A stretch of 64,000 bases of DNA from Bacteroidales bacterium UBA5072 (GCA_002415855.1 DIAS01000050.1:1-64000); one strand, 5' to 3'; numbered from the stretch's first letter, positions 8,628 to 17,218 are shown. Notes: generated by a model from the sequence alone, not told the origin. Made by a program: numbers and translations.

Positions 8628-9053
8628 TTACACGATAACGCTTTTCTCGTTGTATTTTTTTGCCAGGGATTGGATAGTCTCGGTGGAAACAAGTCTGTCA
8701 ATTGACTCACGGATTGGAGCATACTTTTCATGCAGCGGACAGGGGTTGCTTTCACTGCAGTTTCTCAAACCAAAACCACAACCGGTAATGATCTTATTTC
8801 CTTCGATTGCGTCAATTAATTCCCTGATTGTCAGTTCCGGTTTACCGAGATCGAAGAAGAATCCGCCACCCTTTCCTTTGAGCGACATAACAAAGCCCAT
8901 CCTTACCAACCGGTGGAGAATTTTGGCTGTATAAAAGTGGGGGGCTTCAATCTCCCTGGATATCTCATCAGTTCCCGGCCTGCTGCCCTTGAAGTTCTGC
9001 ACCTGGATATAGACCAGACCCCTCAGGGCATATTCCGTTTCCTTATTAAACAT
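8628..9053 (-). CDS. Rrf2-family regulator, NsrR-like, probable NO sensor
   Basis: A 141-residue regulator with an N-terminal winged helix (FNKETEYALRGLVYI) and the Rrf2 recognition region (YTAKILHRLVRMGFV, KGKGGGFFF). Cys92, Cys99 and Cys105, spaced C-x6-C-x5-C in the GCGFGLRNCSESNPCPLH loop, are positioned like the Fe-S ligands of NsrR and IscR. It is divergent from the NO reductase gene and leads the operon continuing through the DUF1858-DUF2249 gene. Known NsrR proteins repress NO-detoxification genes until NO damages the cluster. The same role here is inferred from cysteines plus neighbours. Its own promoter carries a palindrome, so autoregulation is likely. Other Rrf2 types cannot be excluded from sequence alone. 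Confidence 0.85.
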   Translation of the reverse strand: MFNKETEYALRGLVYIQVQNFKGSRPGTDEISREIEAPHFYTAKILHRLVRMGFVMSLKGKGGGFFFDLGKPELTIRELIDAIEGNKIITGCGFGLRNCSESNPCPLHEKYAPIRESIDRLVSTETIQSLAKKYNEKSVIV

Positions 9054-9073
9054 TTTTTTGATTATTGTTGATA

Positions 9074-9081
9074 CAAAGCTA
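9074..9081 (-). promoter_or_regulatory. -7 element of the Rrf2-led operon
   Basis: Read on the minus strand this is TAGCTTTG, an exact TAnnTTTG. It predicts a start of transcription near 9067 and a short leader of about 14 nt before the ATG of the regulator. Its first two bases overlap the palindrome at 9080-9095. Confidence 0.6.
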
Positions 9082-9095
9082 TAAAATATTTTAAA
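9080..9095. promoter_or_regulatory. Palindromic operator, copy 1 (15 of 16 bases symmetric-type)
   Basis: TATAAAATATTTTAAA differs by one base from the perfect palindrome at 9121-9136. It overlaps the TA of the minus-strand -7 element. AT-rich dyads of this size resemble NsrR sites of other bacteria, so binding by the adjacent Rrf2 regulator is inferred. Confidence 0.6.
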
Positions 9096-9097
9096 TT

Positions 9098-9115
9098 ACT
9101 AAATGATCTTTTAGT
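9098..9115. promoter_or_regulatory. Central imperfect dyad between the two operators
   Basis: ACTAAATGATCTTTTAGT is symmetric at 16 of 18 positions around GATC. It sits almost midway between the two TATAAAAT-type palindromes, about 20 bp from each centre. It may be a third, weaker site or chance in AT-rich DNA. Confidence 0.35.
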
Positions 9116-9120
9116 CTTTT

Positions 9121-9136
9121 TATAAAATATTTTATA
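9121..9136. promoter_or_regulatory. Palindromic operator, copy 2 (perfect 16-bp palindrome)
   Basis: TATAAAATATTTTATA is fully self-complementary. Its last two bases are the TA of the plus-strand -7 element of norZ, so a bound protein would block that promoter. The distance to copy 1 is 41 bp centre to centre, close to four helical turns. Confidence 0.65.
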
Positions 9137-9142
9137 CATTTG
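9135..9142 (+). promoter_or_regulatory. -7 element of norZ
   Basis: TACATTTG is an exact TAnnTTTG, predicting transcription from about 9149 and a leader of about 113 nt. The leader can fold a weak hairpin (arms 9172-9179 and 9200-9207, one mismatch) of unknown meaning. Confidence 0.6.
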
Positions 9143-9261
9143 CATCTTAGTATTTAATTAACCACAAATTGCTTCTTTAGCTGAATCCGCCGGTCCGGTT
9201 AAAGAGGCGCAGATTAAACCATATAACTAATTGCATTTTAACAACCATTATACTATAAAAC

Positions 9262-11502
9262 ATGAAAACAGGCAAATTATGGTTAGGTTTCGCAGCCGTA
9301 ATAGTAATTTCCTTTACTGTTCTGCTGTATTACGGTCGTGAAATTTACAGACAGGCTCCCCCTATTCCGGACAAGGTAGTCACTGCTGGCGGAAATGTAT
9401 TGTTTACCGGACAGGACATCAGGGACGGGCAGAATGTTTGGCAATCGATGGGTGGTCAGGAGATTGGTACGGTATGGGGACATGGCTCATACCAGGCACC
9501 TGACTGGAGTGCAGACTGGTTGCACAAAGAAGCCAGATACATGCTTGACAGGCTTGCCTTGCGATTGGATAGCACCACCTTTGATGAACTGGATGAGGAG
9601 TATCAGGCATCCCTGAAAGTTATACTGCAAAAGGAGTTACGGGCCAATACATACAATGCGGTTACCAGTGTGCTTACGATCTCTGATTTAAGGGCTGAAG
9701 CATTTCATGATAACAGCAAATACTACAGCGGGTTGTTTACCGACAATCCGGCAATGGCAAAGGAAAGGGATGCTTACAGCATTGCGTTGAATTCCCTGAA
9801 AGATCCGGAGAGGGTCAGAAAGTTAAATGCTTTCTTTTTCTGGATATCCTGGTCGTGCGTTACGGAACGTCCCGGACAGCATATTACCTACACCAACAAC
9901 TGGCCGCCCGAAGAGCTGGTCAACAATAGGCCCACAGGATCACTGCTGTTGTGGACTGGTTTCAGCGTTATTATGCTGATAGCCGGGATCGGCCTGATGG
10001 GATGGTATTATGCGCGCCGTCGTGATGAATCGCCGGCCATAATACCGCCGACCCTTCCACTTAAGAATGAGCTGCAGACTCCTTCACAGAAGGCCACACT
10101 TAAGTATTTCTGGATCGTCACGGGGTTAATACTTGTTCAGGTAATCATGGGTGTCGTAACAGCGCACTACGGAGTTGAAGGACAGGCGCTATACGGCATT
10201 CCTTTGGCTGAATGGCTGCCCTACTCCATTTCACGTACCTGGCATGTGCAGCTCGCCATCTTCTGGATAGCAACTTCATGGCTGGCAACAGGTTTGTATT
10301 ATGCTCCTGCCATTTCGGGTATTGAACCAAAATACCAGCGGCTGGGTGTTAATTTTCTGTTCGGAGCTTTGCTTGTCATTGTAGTCGGCTCACTGATCGG
10401 TCAATGGATGGGCGTAATGCAGAAGCTCGGTCTTATAGAGAACTTCTGGTTCGGTCACCAGGGGTATGAATATGTTGACCTCGGTCGTTTCTGGCAATTG
10501 TTTCTTTTTGCAGGACTGGTCATCTGGCTGTTTTTAATGGGAAGGGCTATTCTTCCGGTTATCAGGAAACGCAGTGAAAGCCGTAACCTGCTGATATTAT
10601 TTCTCATTTCTACGATAGCGATTGCGGCCTTTTATGGGGCAGGACTCATGTGGGGCAGACAGACCAATCTGGCCGTGGCTGAATACTGGAGGTGGTGGGT
10701 CGTACATCTTTGGGTCGAAGGATTCTTTGAAGTATTTGCCGCCGTAGTGGTTGCTTTCCTGTTCACCCGGCTTGGCATTGTTAAGGTGTCTACCGCAACA
10801 GTTGCAGTGCTGGCATCTACAATTGTATTTCTTTCCGGTGGCATTCTGGGCACATTCCATCACCTCTATTTCACCGGAACACCAACAGCTGTACTTGCAA
10901 TTGGTGCCACCTTCTCTGCGCTCGAAGTAGTGCCATTGGTCTTTATGGGCTTTGAAGCATGGGATAATCTGAAGGCCAGCAGAAGTAATGACTGGATAAA
11001 GGCTTACAAATGGCCTATTTACAGTTTCATCTCCGTTGCATTCTGGAACCTTGTAGGTGCAGGAATATTCGGTTTCCTTATTAATCCACCGGTTGCCCTT
11101 TATTATATGCAGGGTTTGAATACTACACCGGTTCATGGTCACACGGCACTGTTCGGTGTATATGGTATGCTGGGCATTGGCCTGATGCTTTTCGTACTGC
11201 GCGACATGAACAAGGAAAAGATATGGGATGAACGCTGGGTAAGGTTTGCATTTTGGGCGATCAATATAGGACTTGCAGCGATGGTACTTATAAGCGTCTT
11301 ACCGGTAGGCCTGGCGCAAACAGTTGCCAGTGTGCAGGAAGGTCTCTGGTATGCCCGTTCGGCTGAGTTCATGCAAAAGCCGCTTATTCTTACGTTTAAA
11401 TGGCTGCGTATGATCGGGGATACTGTTTTTGCTGCCGGCACTGTTGCACTGGCCTGGTTTATTTTTGGTCTTGCAGGAGGCTGGAGCTATAAAAAAGATT
11501 AA
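9262..11502 (+). CDS. norZ: Quinol-dependent nitric oxide reductase (qNOR)
   Basis: A 746-residue single-subunit enzyme reducing 2 NO to N2O with electrons from (mena)quinol in the cytoplasmic membrane. The N-terminal helix and periplasmic domain (GQDIRDGQNVWQSMGGQEIG, VWGHGSYQAPDWSADWLH) are the fused cytochrome-c-like extension that defines qNOR, without a CxxCH heme c motif. The catalytic core has about 12 helices. Likely ligands are His482 (WVVHLWVEGFFE), His533 and His534 (GTFHHLYF) for FeB, and His328, His625 and His627 (RTWHVQ, VHGHTALFG) for the hemes. Glu486 and Glu490, needed for proton delivery, are present. It is monocistronic and divergent from the Rrf2 operon, and probably serves NO detoxification rather than full denitrification. 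Confidence 0.97.
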   Translation: MKTGKLWLGFAAVIVISFTVLLYYGREIYRQAPPIPDKVVTAGGNVLFTGQDIRDGQNVWQSMGGQEIGTVWGHGSYQAPDWSADWLHKEARYMLDRLALRLDSTTFDELDEEYQASLKVILQKELRANTYNAVTSVLTISDLRAEAFHDNSKYYSGLFTDNPAMAKERDAYSIALNSLKDPERVRKLNAFFFWISWSCVTERPGQHITYTNNWPPEELVNNRPTGSLLLWTGFSVIMLIAGIGLMGWYYARRRDESPAIIPPTLPLKNELQTPSQKATLKYFWIVTGLILVQVIMGVVTAHYGVEGQALYGIPLAEWLPYSISRTWHVQLAIFWIATSWLATGLYYAPAISGIEPKYQRLGVNFLFGALLVIVVGSLIGQWMGVMQKLGLIENFWFGHQGYEYVDLGRFWQLFLFAGLVIWLFLMGRAILPVIRKRSESRNLLILFLISTIAIAAFYGAGLMWGRQTNLAVAEYWRWWVVHLWVEGFFEVFAAVVVAFLFTRLGIVKVSTATVAVLASTIVFLSGGILGTFHHLYFTGTPTAVLAIGATFSALEVVPLVFMGFEAWDNLKASRSNDWIKAYKWPIYSFISVAFWNLVGAGIFGFLINPPVALYYMQGLNTTPVHGHTALFGVYGMLGIGLMLFVLRDMNKEKIWDERWVRFAFWAINIGLAAMVLISVLPVGLAQTVASVQEGLWYARSAEFMQKPLILTFKWLRMIGDTVFAAGTVALAWFIFGLAGGWSYKKD

Positions 11503-11524
11503 ATCAAAACGGTAATCCAATAGG

Positions 11525-11560
11525 CTGCGTTCTGTTATTAATTTCATCAACAGAACGCAG
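11525..11560. repeat. Perfect 12-bp inverted repeat after norZ
   Basis: CTGCGTTCTGTT (11525-11536) pairs exactly with AACAGAACGCAG (11549-11560) across a 12-nt loop, between convergent norZ and a small membrane-protein gene. No T run follows on either strand, so it is not a textbook intrinsic terminator. It may end transcripts from both sides or protect RNA ends. Confidence 0.7.
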
Positions 11561-11590
11561 TGAATTGGAGTCTTGAAGTGCCCGAAATAC

Positions 11591-12040
11591 CTAGGAAACA
11601 ATCGTTCGGACCTGGATATAAAACAGTGTATAAACGACTGACCAGAAAACCTGTCCTGCGATCAGCCAGATTACGTTCTCCTTTTTTAATCCGTAATATT
11701 TAACAGTAAGAAAGGAACCCAATGGTATTGATAACAGAACAGGGCTCAGCACGACTATTCCGAACAAACCATATTTCAACCTGATTTTTACAAAAAATCG
11801 GTTTCTTTTTGTAAATATTCTTCGTTTTTTTCTTTTTAGCTTAAATTCTTCGGGCCAGTAATTGTTCCATACCTTAAGAAGAAAACCCGAAAAATAAACC
11901 GATACAAACGTTCCAATAATACCGCCCAGGTTCGTATATATCAGTGTTTCAATAAATGACATTCGCATGACATATATCGCGACAGGGAAGGTTGCTGCAA
12001 ACTTCCAGGAGCAAAAGAAGATAACGGTCAATTCCTTCAT
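11591..12040 (-). CDS. Small membrane protein, possibly COG2426-like
   Basis: A 149-residue basic membrane protein with three or four hydrophobic stretches. The motif GLFGIVVLSPVLLSIPLGS resembles the re-entrant G..GI.....P...IPLG segment of the small multidrug-export/SNARE-associated (COG2426, DedA-like) group. A strongly basic loop (KRKKRRIFTKRNRFFVKIR) probably faces the cytoplasm. The match is weak and covers only part of the family pattern. The gene is convergent with norZ and has no operon partners. Substrate unknown. Confidence 0.5.
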   Translation of the reverse strand: MKELTVIFFCSWKFAATFPVAIYVMRMSFIETLIYTNLGGIIGTFVSVYFSGFLLKVWNNYWPEEFKLKRKKRRIFTKRNRFFVKIRLKYGLFGIVVLSPVLLSIPLGSFLTVKYYGLKKENVIWLIAGQVFWSVVYTLFYIQVRTIVS

Positions 12041-12161
12041 GTGATGACAAAGAAAGGTTACTGAAAGATTTCTATAAATTCGGGGTAAATATATCCTCTA
12101 TTAATAACATGTAATAACTTAGCCAAGGTAAGACTATTATCAGCAATAAATAACATCATGT

Positions 12162-13235
12162 ATGGCATCTCTTTTTGAACCTCTTACCATAAAAGGCATT
12201 ACGCTTAAAAACAGGATTGTCATGTCGCCCATGTGCCAGTATACGGCATCGGATGGTTTTACAAACGACTGGCACCTCGTTCATTTGGGTAGCCGGGCCG
12301 TTGGCGGGGCCGGGTTGATCATGTCCGAAGCCACTGCTGTTTCTCCCGAAGGAAGGATAACGCCCGGTGACATTGGCATCTGGAAAGAGGAGCATATAGC
12401 CGGTCTGAAACGGATCGTTGACTTTATTCATGGGCAGGGCGCCGTAGCCGGCATTCAACTGGCCCATGCAGGAAGGAAAGCTTCGTGTGCTCCCCCCTGG
12501 AACGGAGGGAAACAGCTTCATGCAAGCCAGGGAGGCTGGCAAACTGTTGCTCCAAGCCAGATTCCTTTTAATGATAATGACAACCCTCCTGTTTCGCTGG
12601 AAGAACCTGATATCCGGTCTATTATTGACAATTTTAAGACAGGGGCGGAGCGGGCTTTAAAAGCCGGCTTTAAGGTAGCTGAGATTCACAGTGCCCATGG
12701 TTACCTGTTGTTTGAATTTTTATCACCACTTAGCAATCAACGTACCGATGAGTTCGGCGGCACTTTTGAGAACCGAATTCGATTGTTGCTCCTGGTAGTT
12801 AACGCTGTAAGATCGGTATGGCCCGACGGGAATCCTCTTTTTGTCAGGTTGTCCGCCACCGAATGGACCCGGGGAGGATGGTCGCCGGAAGAAACGGTTA
12901 AGCTGGCTGTCTTATTGAAAGAGCAGGGAGTTGATCTCATGGATTGTTCTTCTGGAGGTAATCTCCCACAGGCCCAAATTCCTTTCAGCCCGGGTTACCA
13001 GGTACAGTTCTCCGAAGCTGTGCGAAAAACGGGCATCCTGACAGGTGCAGTAGGTTTGATAACAACGGCCCGGCAGGCAGAGGCTATACTTCAGAAGGGC
13101 CAGGCCGATCTGATCCTTTTTGGCCGAGAGATGCTGAGGAATCCGTACTTCCCTCTGCTTGCCGCACAGGATCTTGCTGAAGAAAAGGACTGGCCTGTGC
13201 AATACCTTCGGGCTAAACCGATTCCGGGTGATTAA
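12162..13235 (+). CDS. namA: Old-yellow-enzyme family NAD(P)H:flavin oxidoreductase, YqjM-type
   Basis: A 357-residue FMN-binding TIM-barrel ene-reductase. Cys25 in SPMCQYTA is the flavin-tuning cysteine of the YqjM/thermophilic-like class. HLVHLGSRAVGGAGLI, QLAHAGRKA and HSAHGYLLFEFLSP are the standard substrate- and FMN-binding motifs, and LILFGREMLRNP marks the C-terminal phosphate site. These enzymes reduce the C=C bond of activated alkenes such as enones and may act in electrophile detoxification. The gene starts alone on the plus strand, and its last four bases overlap the end of the convergent gene. Confidence 0.93.
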   Translation: MASLFEPLTIKGITLKNRIVMSPMCQYTASDGFTNDWHLVHLGSRAVGGAGLIMSEATAVSPEGRITPGDIGIWKEEHIAGLKRIVDFIHGQGAVAGIQLAHAGRKASCAPPWNGGKQLHASQGGWQTVAPSQIPFNDNDNPPVSLEEPDIRSIIDNFKTGAERALKAGFKVAEIHSAHGYLLFEFLSPLSNQRTDEFGGTFENRIRLLLLVVNAVRSVWPDGNPLFVRLSATEWTRGGWSPEETVKLAVLLKEQGVDLMDCSSGGNLPQAQIPFSPGYQVQFSEAVRKTGILTGAVGLITTARQAEAILQKGQADLILFGREMLRNPYFPLLAAQDLAEEKDWPVQYLRAKPIPGD

Positions 13236-13873
13236 TAGCCATTCTCACCCAAAAGGACAGTCCATATTTTCAGGGTATCACTCCCAAAGTTCCTGATGCG
13301 TTGCACGGCATAAAAGTCGATGTATCCCCCGGCAGGATAATATGACTGGTTATCTGTGTCGGGAAGAGGCTTAGATGAAGAAAACCCGATTTTACCGTAA
13401 AAAGTGGAATCATTCACAAGGTGCAGGCCACGTTCGATCCACAGGGAATCAGGCTGCATGATAGCCATGCTTTTTCGAAAGACAGGCCCGGTATTTACAA
13501 GTTCATTCACTGACAGATTGGTCCAGGCTTTTCCATGGCGACCTGTAAAATGAAGCAAACAGTTTTCGGACAGGAACAGATCCCTGATCATTTGACCCGT
13601 ATGTTGCCTGAATTCCGGGGCAATATCAGGATCTGTAAAAATCTCCAGGTAGTCCAGAAGATCCGTGAATTTGATCTTAGCATTCTCTTCGAATGCATGC
13701 AGGGTGTTTGGAGAAACCGCATATGAACTGAAAACGGCTGAAATGCTGTCTCTGGTATACTGCAATTTCATCTGCTCACGCCTTGCCCTGAAATCGGATC
13801 CATTGTCGCAGCTCCTGGCACAAAGCAGGATGTATATGAAAAAAAGTGCCAGTATGTATAAAAAACGCCTCAT
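13232..13873 (-). CDS. Unknown membrane-anchored protein, coupled to upstream gene
   Basis: A 213-residue protein with one N-terminal hydrophobic helix (FLYILALFFIYILLC) and a C-terminal exported domain of mixed alpha/beta character ending in GSDTLKIWTVLLGENGY. Cys18 and Cys22 lie just after the helix, but neither has a good lipobox. Its start overlaps the stop of the preceding gene by four bases (13870-13873), so the two are probably translated together and may interact. The 3' end overlaps the convergent oxidoreductase gene by four bases. No family recognised. Confidence 0.65.
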   Translation of the reverse strand: MRRFLYILALFFIYILLCARSCDNGSDFRARREQMKLQYTRDSISAVFSSYAVSPNTLHAFEENAKIKFTDLLDYLEIFTDPDIAPEFRQHTGQMIRDLFLSENCLLHFTGRHGKAWTNLSVNELVNTGPVFRKSMAIMQPDSLWIERGLHLVNDSTFYGKIGFSSSKPLPDTDNQSYYPAGGYIDFYAVQRIRNFGSDTLKIWTVLLGENGY

Positions 13874-14859
13874 TGCATTGGTTCGTTAATCCGAAAACGC
13901 AATATCATGATTTTACCATCTTTAAAATGTGATGCCAGAACCTCCACATTCCTAAGGCTTCCGGCAGGCATGGTAAGCCTGTCGATGAATTCCTGCTTGT
14001 TATACAAGGCCATACCTACCTCTTCTTTATCCCTGATTACCTGGTAGATCATAGCCCTGTCATCGATCATGGCTTCCAGGCTCCTCCGGCGCTTTTCCCA
14101 GTCATCCACCTGCATGGTGGAAAAGTAGTGGATCATCAGGGCATAGTCATCAGGCTTCAGCATGATTTTCTCATCCTTTTCAAGTTTCTTGACTATCCTG
14201 ACGATAGTATCGGATTGATAATAAGGTGAATTGACTACCATCCTGATCTTACTTTTATCCGTCCTCAGGTGCATGATACCGTCCTCCCCCACCAGCGTAT
14301 GCACCGGAGATTCATCCTCCGGAAGCAGAATCACTTCAATGTTCTTTCCGGTAAGGGGTTCATGTGTGTCGGCATCAACAAAGGTGAACCTGTAATCCCG
14401 TGTATTGAAAATCTTGAACAACCCGAAAAGGACACCCATGATAGCCAGCGCAAGCAAGGGAACGATAAAGAAATAGCGGTTGGCACTTACAGGAGCAGAA
14501 ATCTCATCAACAGTTTGCTGGTTCCTGAAGATAAAATCATCCCAGTTTGCAAAGCCGGCATATCTTGCAAGCAGGTTAAGCACGTCAATCCGAGGCAGGC
14601 TCTTACCCGAAGATTTCATGTGGGTATAAAACCACTTCTCGCTGATATTGGCATTTACCTTTATCCGTAGATCTTCCTGAAAATCGACGATTTCCTGTCC
14701 TTTCCAAAGTTCAATGGAAGGATTAATGCCGGGATATGACTGCCGCATCACCGTTACGATCTTTTGCTTGAGCAAATCAAAATATGCCTGTTCTTTTTCC
14801 GGCAAAGCTGAGGAATTTATATGGTTTTGAAAACCGGAACACTTGTAAAATCTTTGCAA
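13870..14859 (-). CDS. Unknown single-pass protein with cytoplasmic helical and exported Ig-like parts
   Basis: The 329-residue product has about 120 cytoplasmic residues (helical; IELWKGQEIVDFQEDLRI, then LARYAGFANWDDFIFRNQ), one transmembrane helix (about 129-149, YFFIVPLLALAIMGVLFGLF) and an exported C-terminal half. The latter begins FTFVDADTHEPLTGKNIEV, like the first strands of a carboxypeptidase-regulatory or Ig-like domain, and continues with a KPDDYALMIHYFSTMQ segment. The layout suggests transmission of a signal across the membrane, but there is no enzymatic domain. It forms a pair with the overlapping downstream gene. Function unknown. Confidence 0.65.
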   Translation of the reverse strand: MQRFYKCSGFQNHINSSALPEKEQAYFDLLKQKIVTVMRQSYPGINPSIELWKGQEIVDFQEDLRIKVNANISEKWFYTHMKSSGKSLPRIDVLNLLARYAGFANWDDFIFRNQQTVDEISAPVSANRYFFIVPLLALAIMGVLFGLFKIFNTRDYRFTFVDADTHEPLTGKNIEVILLPEDESPVHTLVGEDGIMHLRTDKSKIRMVVNSPYYQSDTIVRIVKKLEKDEKIMLKPDDYALMIHYFSTMQVDDWEKRRRSLEAMIDDRAMIYQVIRDKEEVGMALYNKQEFIDRLTMPAGSLRNVEVLASHFKDGKIMILRFRINEPMQ

Positions 14860-14964
14860 CTGTTTTACAAGGGTATTTCAATCTATCTTCTGAAATTTGG
14901 AATATTTTTATTTCGAAATTCTACTACAAGTTACTTAATTATTGTCAATAATAAAACCAAAACA

Positions 14965-14970
14965 GGGAGG
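14965..14970 (+). promoter_or_regulatory. Strong Shine-Dalgarno sequence for the 14976 gene
   Basis: GGGAGG lies 5 nt before the ATG at 14976. Such strong pairing to 16S rRNA is uncommon in Bacteroidota, so it stands out and supports this start. Confidence 0.6.
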
Positions 14971-14975
14971 TAATT

Positions 14976-15380
14976 ATGATTGAACATGTTCATACCCACA
15001 TTACGAGCGAATTGCAGCAAAACACCAAAACAGACATCATCTTCATTCTGACCTCAATAGCACTCAACCTGATTACCCTGGCTGTGAATTCAGGATTTGT
15101 CGAGCAATCGCGCACTGATAAATCGTCACTTGCCGTGATGTTTGTATTCGTAATCCTTATTGTGCTGGTAAATATCGTTGTGATCATCGGACTGGTCAAG
15201 GGGAGGCAGACAAGGAACAAGCTGATCAAGGGACTCATGGCCATGTACCGGGACAAGGACGTAGCGAAATATTACGATGAAACGCTCCTCAGCAATTACA
15301 ACGTCAGGTATAACCTGTTTATCATGGTGGTAGTCTGTACCGGTGTCATTGCCACAATTGTGCCGTTTATCCTCCGGTAA
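14976..15380 (+). CDS. Three-helix membrane protein of unknown function
   Basis: A 134-residue protein with hydrophobic helices near residues 22-42, 53-76 and 112-132, separated by a basic cytoplasmic-type loop (VKGRQTRNKLIKGLMAMYRDKD). The N-terminus is histidine-rich (MIEHVHTHIT). It is divergent from the coupled unknown pair and stands alone. A GGGAGG ribosome site fixes the start. No family was recognised. Confidence 0.6.
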   Translation: MIEHVHTHITSELQQNTKTDIIFILTSIALNLITLAVNSGFVEQSRTDKSSLAVMFVFVILIVLVNIVVIIGLVKGRQTRNKLIKGLMAMYRDKDVAKYYDETLLSNYNVRYNLFIMVVVCTGVIATIVPFILR

Positions 15381-15514
15381 TCCTGAGCGGAACAATTGAC
15401 GTTTCTGCCATCGGCTTACCGCTTTTCTTTTGCTTTATTTAGAAACCATATTGTGAGGAAGGAGTTTCTGAGAATCCTTTTTGTAAAAAGGTAAGGGTGA
15501 ATATCGAAGAGTAG

Positions 15515-15557
15515 GCAATAAAAGAGGGCCGCCGGATTAATCTGCTTTGTATCCGGC
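15515..15557 (-). terminator. Probable terminator of the acyl-CoA synthetase gene
   Basis: On the minus strand GCCGGAT (from 15557) pairs with ATCCGGC (to 15531) over a 13-nt loop, and a TCTTTTATT stretch follows seven bases later. It is nine bases past the synthetase stop codon. The gap before the T-rich part makes it a moderate case. Confidence 0.5.
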
Positions 15558-15565
15558 AGTTATCA

Positions 15566-17209
15566 TCAGGAACACAAATTTTTTACAAATTCTGCCCCCA
15601 TTTCCCTGAGTTTGTATTTTTGAATTTTACCACTGGCGGTTTTCGGAAAATCCTCCACAAACAAAACATGCCTGGGTATTTTGATCCGGGAAATCCTTCC
15701 GCGGCAGAATTCCTGCACCTCCTCCTGTGTAAGACTTTGCCCTGCCTTTAGTTTAATAAATGCACCCACTATTTCACCGTACTTTTCATCGGGAATGCCT
15801 GCCACTTCAACCATTTCAACCTGGGGCATCTGGTAGAGGTAATTCTCAATCTCACGCGGGTAAATGTTTTCACCACCCCGGATGATCATATCCTTGATAC
15901 GGCCTGTAATTCGGTAAAATCCTTCATGGGTTTTCACGGCCAGATCTCCTGAATGGAGCCATCCGTCTTTGTCGATGGTTTTTGCCGTAGCTTCCGGATT
16001 GTTGTAATAGCCTTTCATCACATTGTATCCCCTGCAGCAGATTTCGCCCTGAACATCGGGGGGGCATTCCTCGCCAGTTTCAGGATCAACCACTTTCACT
16101 TCCACACCCGGATAATTGGTGCCGACCGTAGTAGCTCTTATCTCAGGTGAATCGGTTATACGGGTGGCTGTCATACCCGGCGAAGACTCCGTGAGACCAT
16201 AAACGATGATGAGATCGCGGCAGTTCATCCGGTTCATTACCTGGTTCATGGTCTCGATAGGGCATAACGAACCGGCCATGATCCCGGTACGGAGACTGCT
16301 GAGATCGAACATATCGAACATAGGGTGATTCAGTTCTGCAATAAACATCGTGGGAACGCCATAGAGGGCCGTACATTTCTCCTTCTGAACCGATGCAAGC
16401 ACCAGCAGGGGATCGAATTCCTCCACAAAAACCATCGTACAGCCATGGGTAATTACGGCACACATGGCCAGGACACATCCAAAGCAGTGGAAAAGCGGCA
16501 CGCACACTAAAAGCCGGTCGTTACGGGTATAGTGCATGCAATCGCCAGTACTTTGACCACAATTAACAATGTTGTGATGACTCAGCATGACACCCTTTGG
16601 AAAACCCGTTGTACCAGATGTATATTGCATATTAACCACATCGTGGCAGGATATCTTTTTTCTGGCTTTGTCCAGCTCATCATCAGGCAAATAGGATCCA
16701 AGCAAGATAAGCTCATGGGTGCTGTACATCCCTTTGTGCTTTTGCGGGCCAATAAATACTACATTTTTGAGCATCGGGAACTTTTCGCTGCTCAGTTCAC
16801 CCCTTACACTTGTTTTGAGTTCCGGAACCAGCTCGAATACCATGTTCACATAATCGCTGTCACGATATCCGTCGATAATGCAGAGGGTATGCAGATCTGC
16901 ATTCCTGATCAGAAACTCTAGCTCCGAAAGCTTATAGCTGGTATTCACGGTGACCAGGATGGCGCCTATCTTGGCAGCGGCATACATAAAGGTAGACCAG
17001 TCGGGCACGTTGGTAGCCCAGATACCGACTTTATCTCCCTGTTTCACACCAATGGCCATAAGTCCCTTTGCAAGCTGGTTCACCCGTTTATCAAAAGAGG
17101 CATAGGTAAAGCGAAGGTTCCTGTCGGGGTAGACGATAAATTCCTGATCGGGCGTTTCACGGGCCCATTTTTCGAGCAATTCGCCCAATGTGTTTTCCAA
17201 AAGCTGCAT
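15566..17209 (-). CDS. AMP-binding acyl-CoA synthetase
   Basis: A 547-residue member of the ANL adenylating family, which activates a carboxylic acid with ATP to an acyl-AMP and then to the CoA thioester. The P-loop-like motif [16 protein letters not shown], the [10 protein letters not shown] motif, the [18 protein letters not shown] hinge and the catalytic lysine in [15 protein letters not shown] are all present. Similarity is to medium/long-chain fatty acyl-CoA synthetases. It lies 9 nt downstream of an XRE-cupin regulator, so the two form an operon and the regulator probably responds to a related carboxylate or thioester. Exact chain length cannot be told. Confidence 0.93.
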   Translation of the reverse strand: MQLLENTLGELLEKWARETPDQEFIVYPDRNLRFTYASFDKRVNQLAKGLMAIGVKQGDKVGIWATNVPDWSTFMYAAAKIGAILVTVNTSYKLSELEFLIRNADLHTLCIIDGYRDSDYVNMVFELVPELKTSVRGELSSEKFPMLKNVVFIGPQKHKGMYSTHELILLGSYLPDDELDKARKKISCHDVVNMQYTSGTTGFPKGVMLSHHNIVNCGQSTGDCMHYTRNDRLLVCVPLFHCFGCVLAMCAVITHGCTMVFVEEFDPLLVLASVQKEKCTALYGVPTMFIAELNHPMFDMFDLSSLRTGIMAGSLCPIETMNQVMNRMNCRDLIIVYGLTESSPGMTATRITDSPEIRATTVGTNYPGVEVKVVDPETGEECPPDVQGEICCRGYNVMKGYYNNPEATAKTIDKDGWLHSGDLAVKTHEGFYRITGRIKDMIIRGGENIYPREIENYLYQMPQVEMVEVAGIPDEKYGEIVGAFIKLKAGQSLTQEEVQEFCRGRISRIKIPRHVLFVEDFPKTASGKIQKYKLREMGAEFVKNLCS

Positions 17210-17218
17210 AAAGTTTTT

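Noticed and set aside
9262..11502. norZ as part of a full denitrification cluster.
   Set aside because: No nitrite or nitrous-oxide reductase, cytochrome c subunit or accessory gene is present nearby; a detoxification role fits better.
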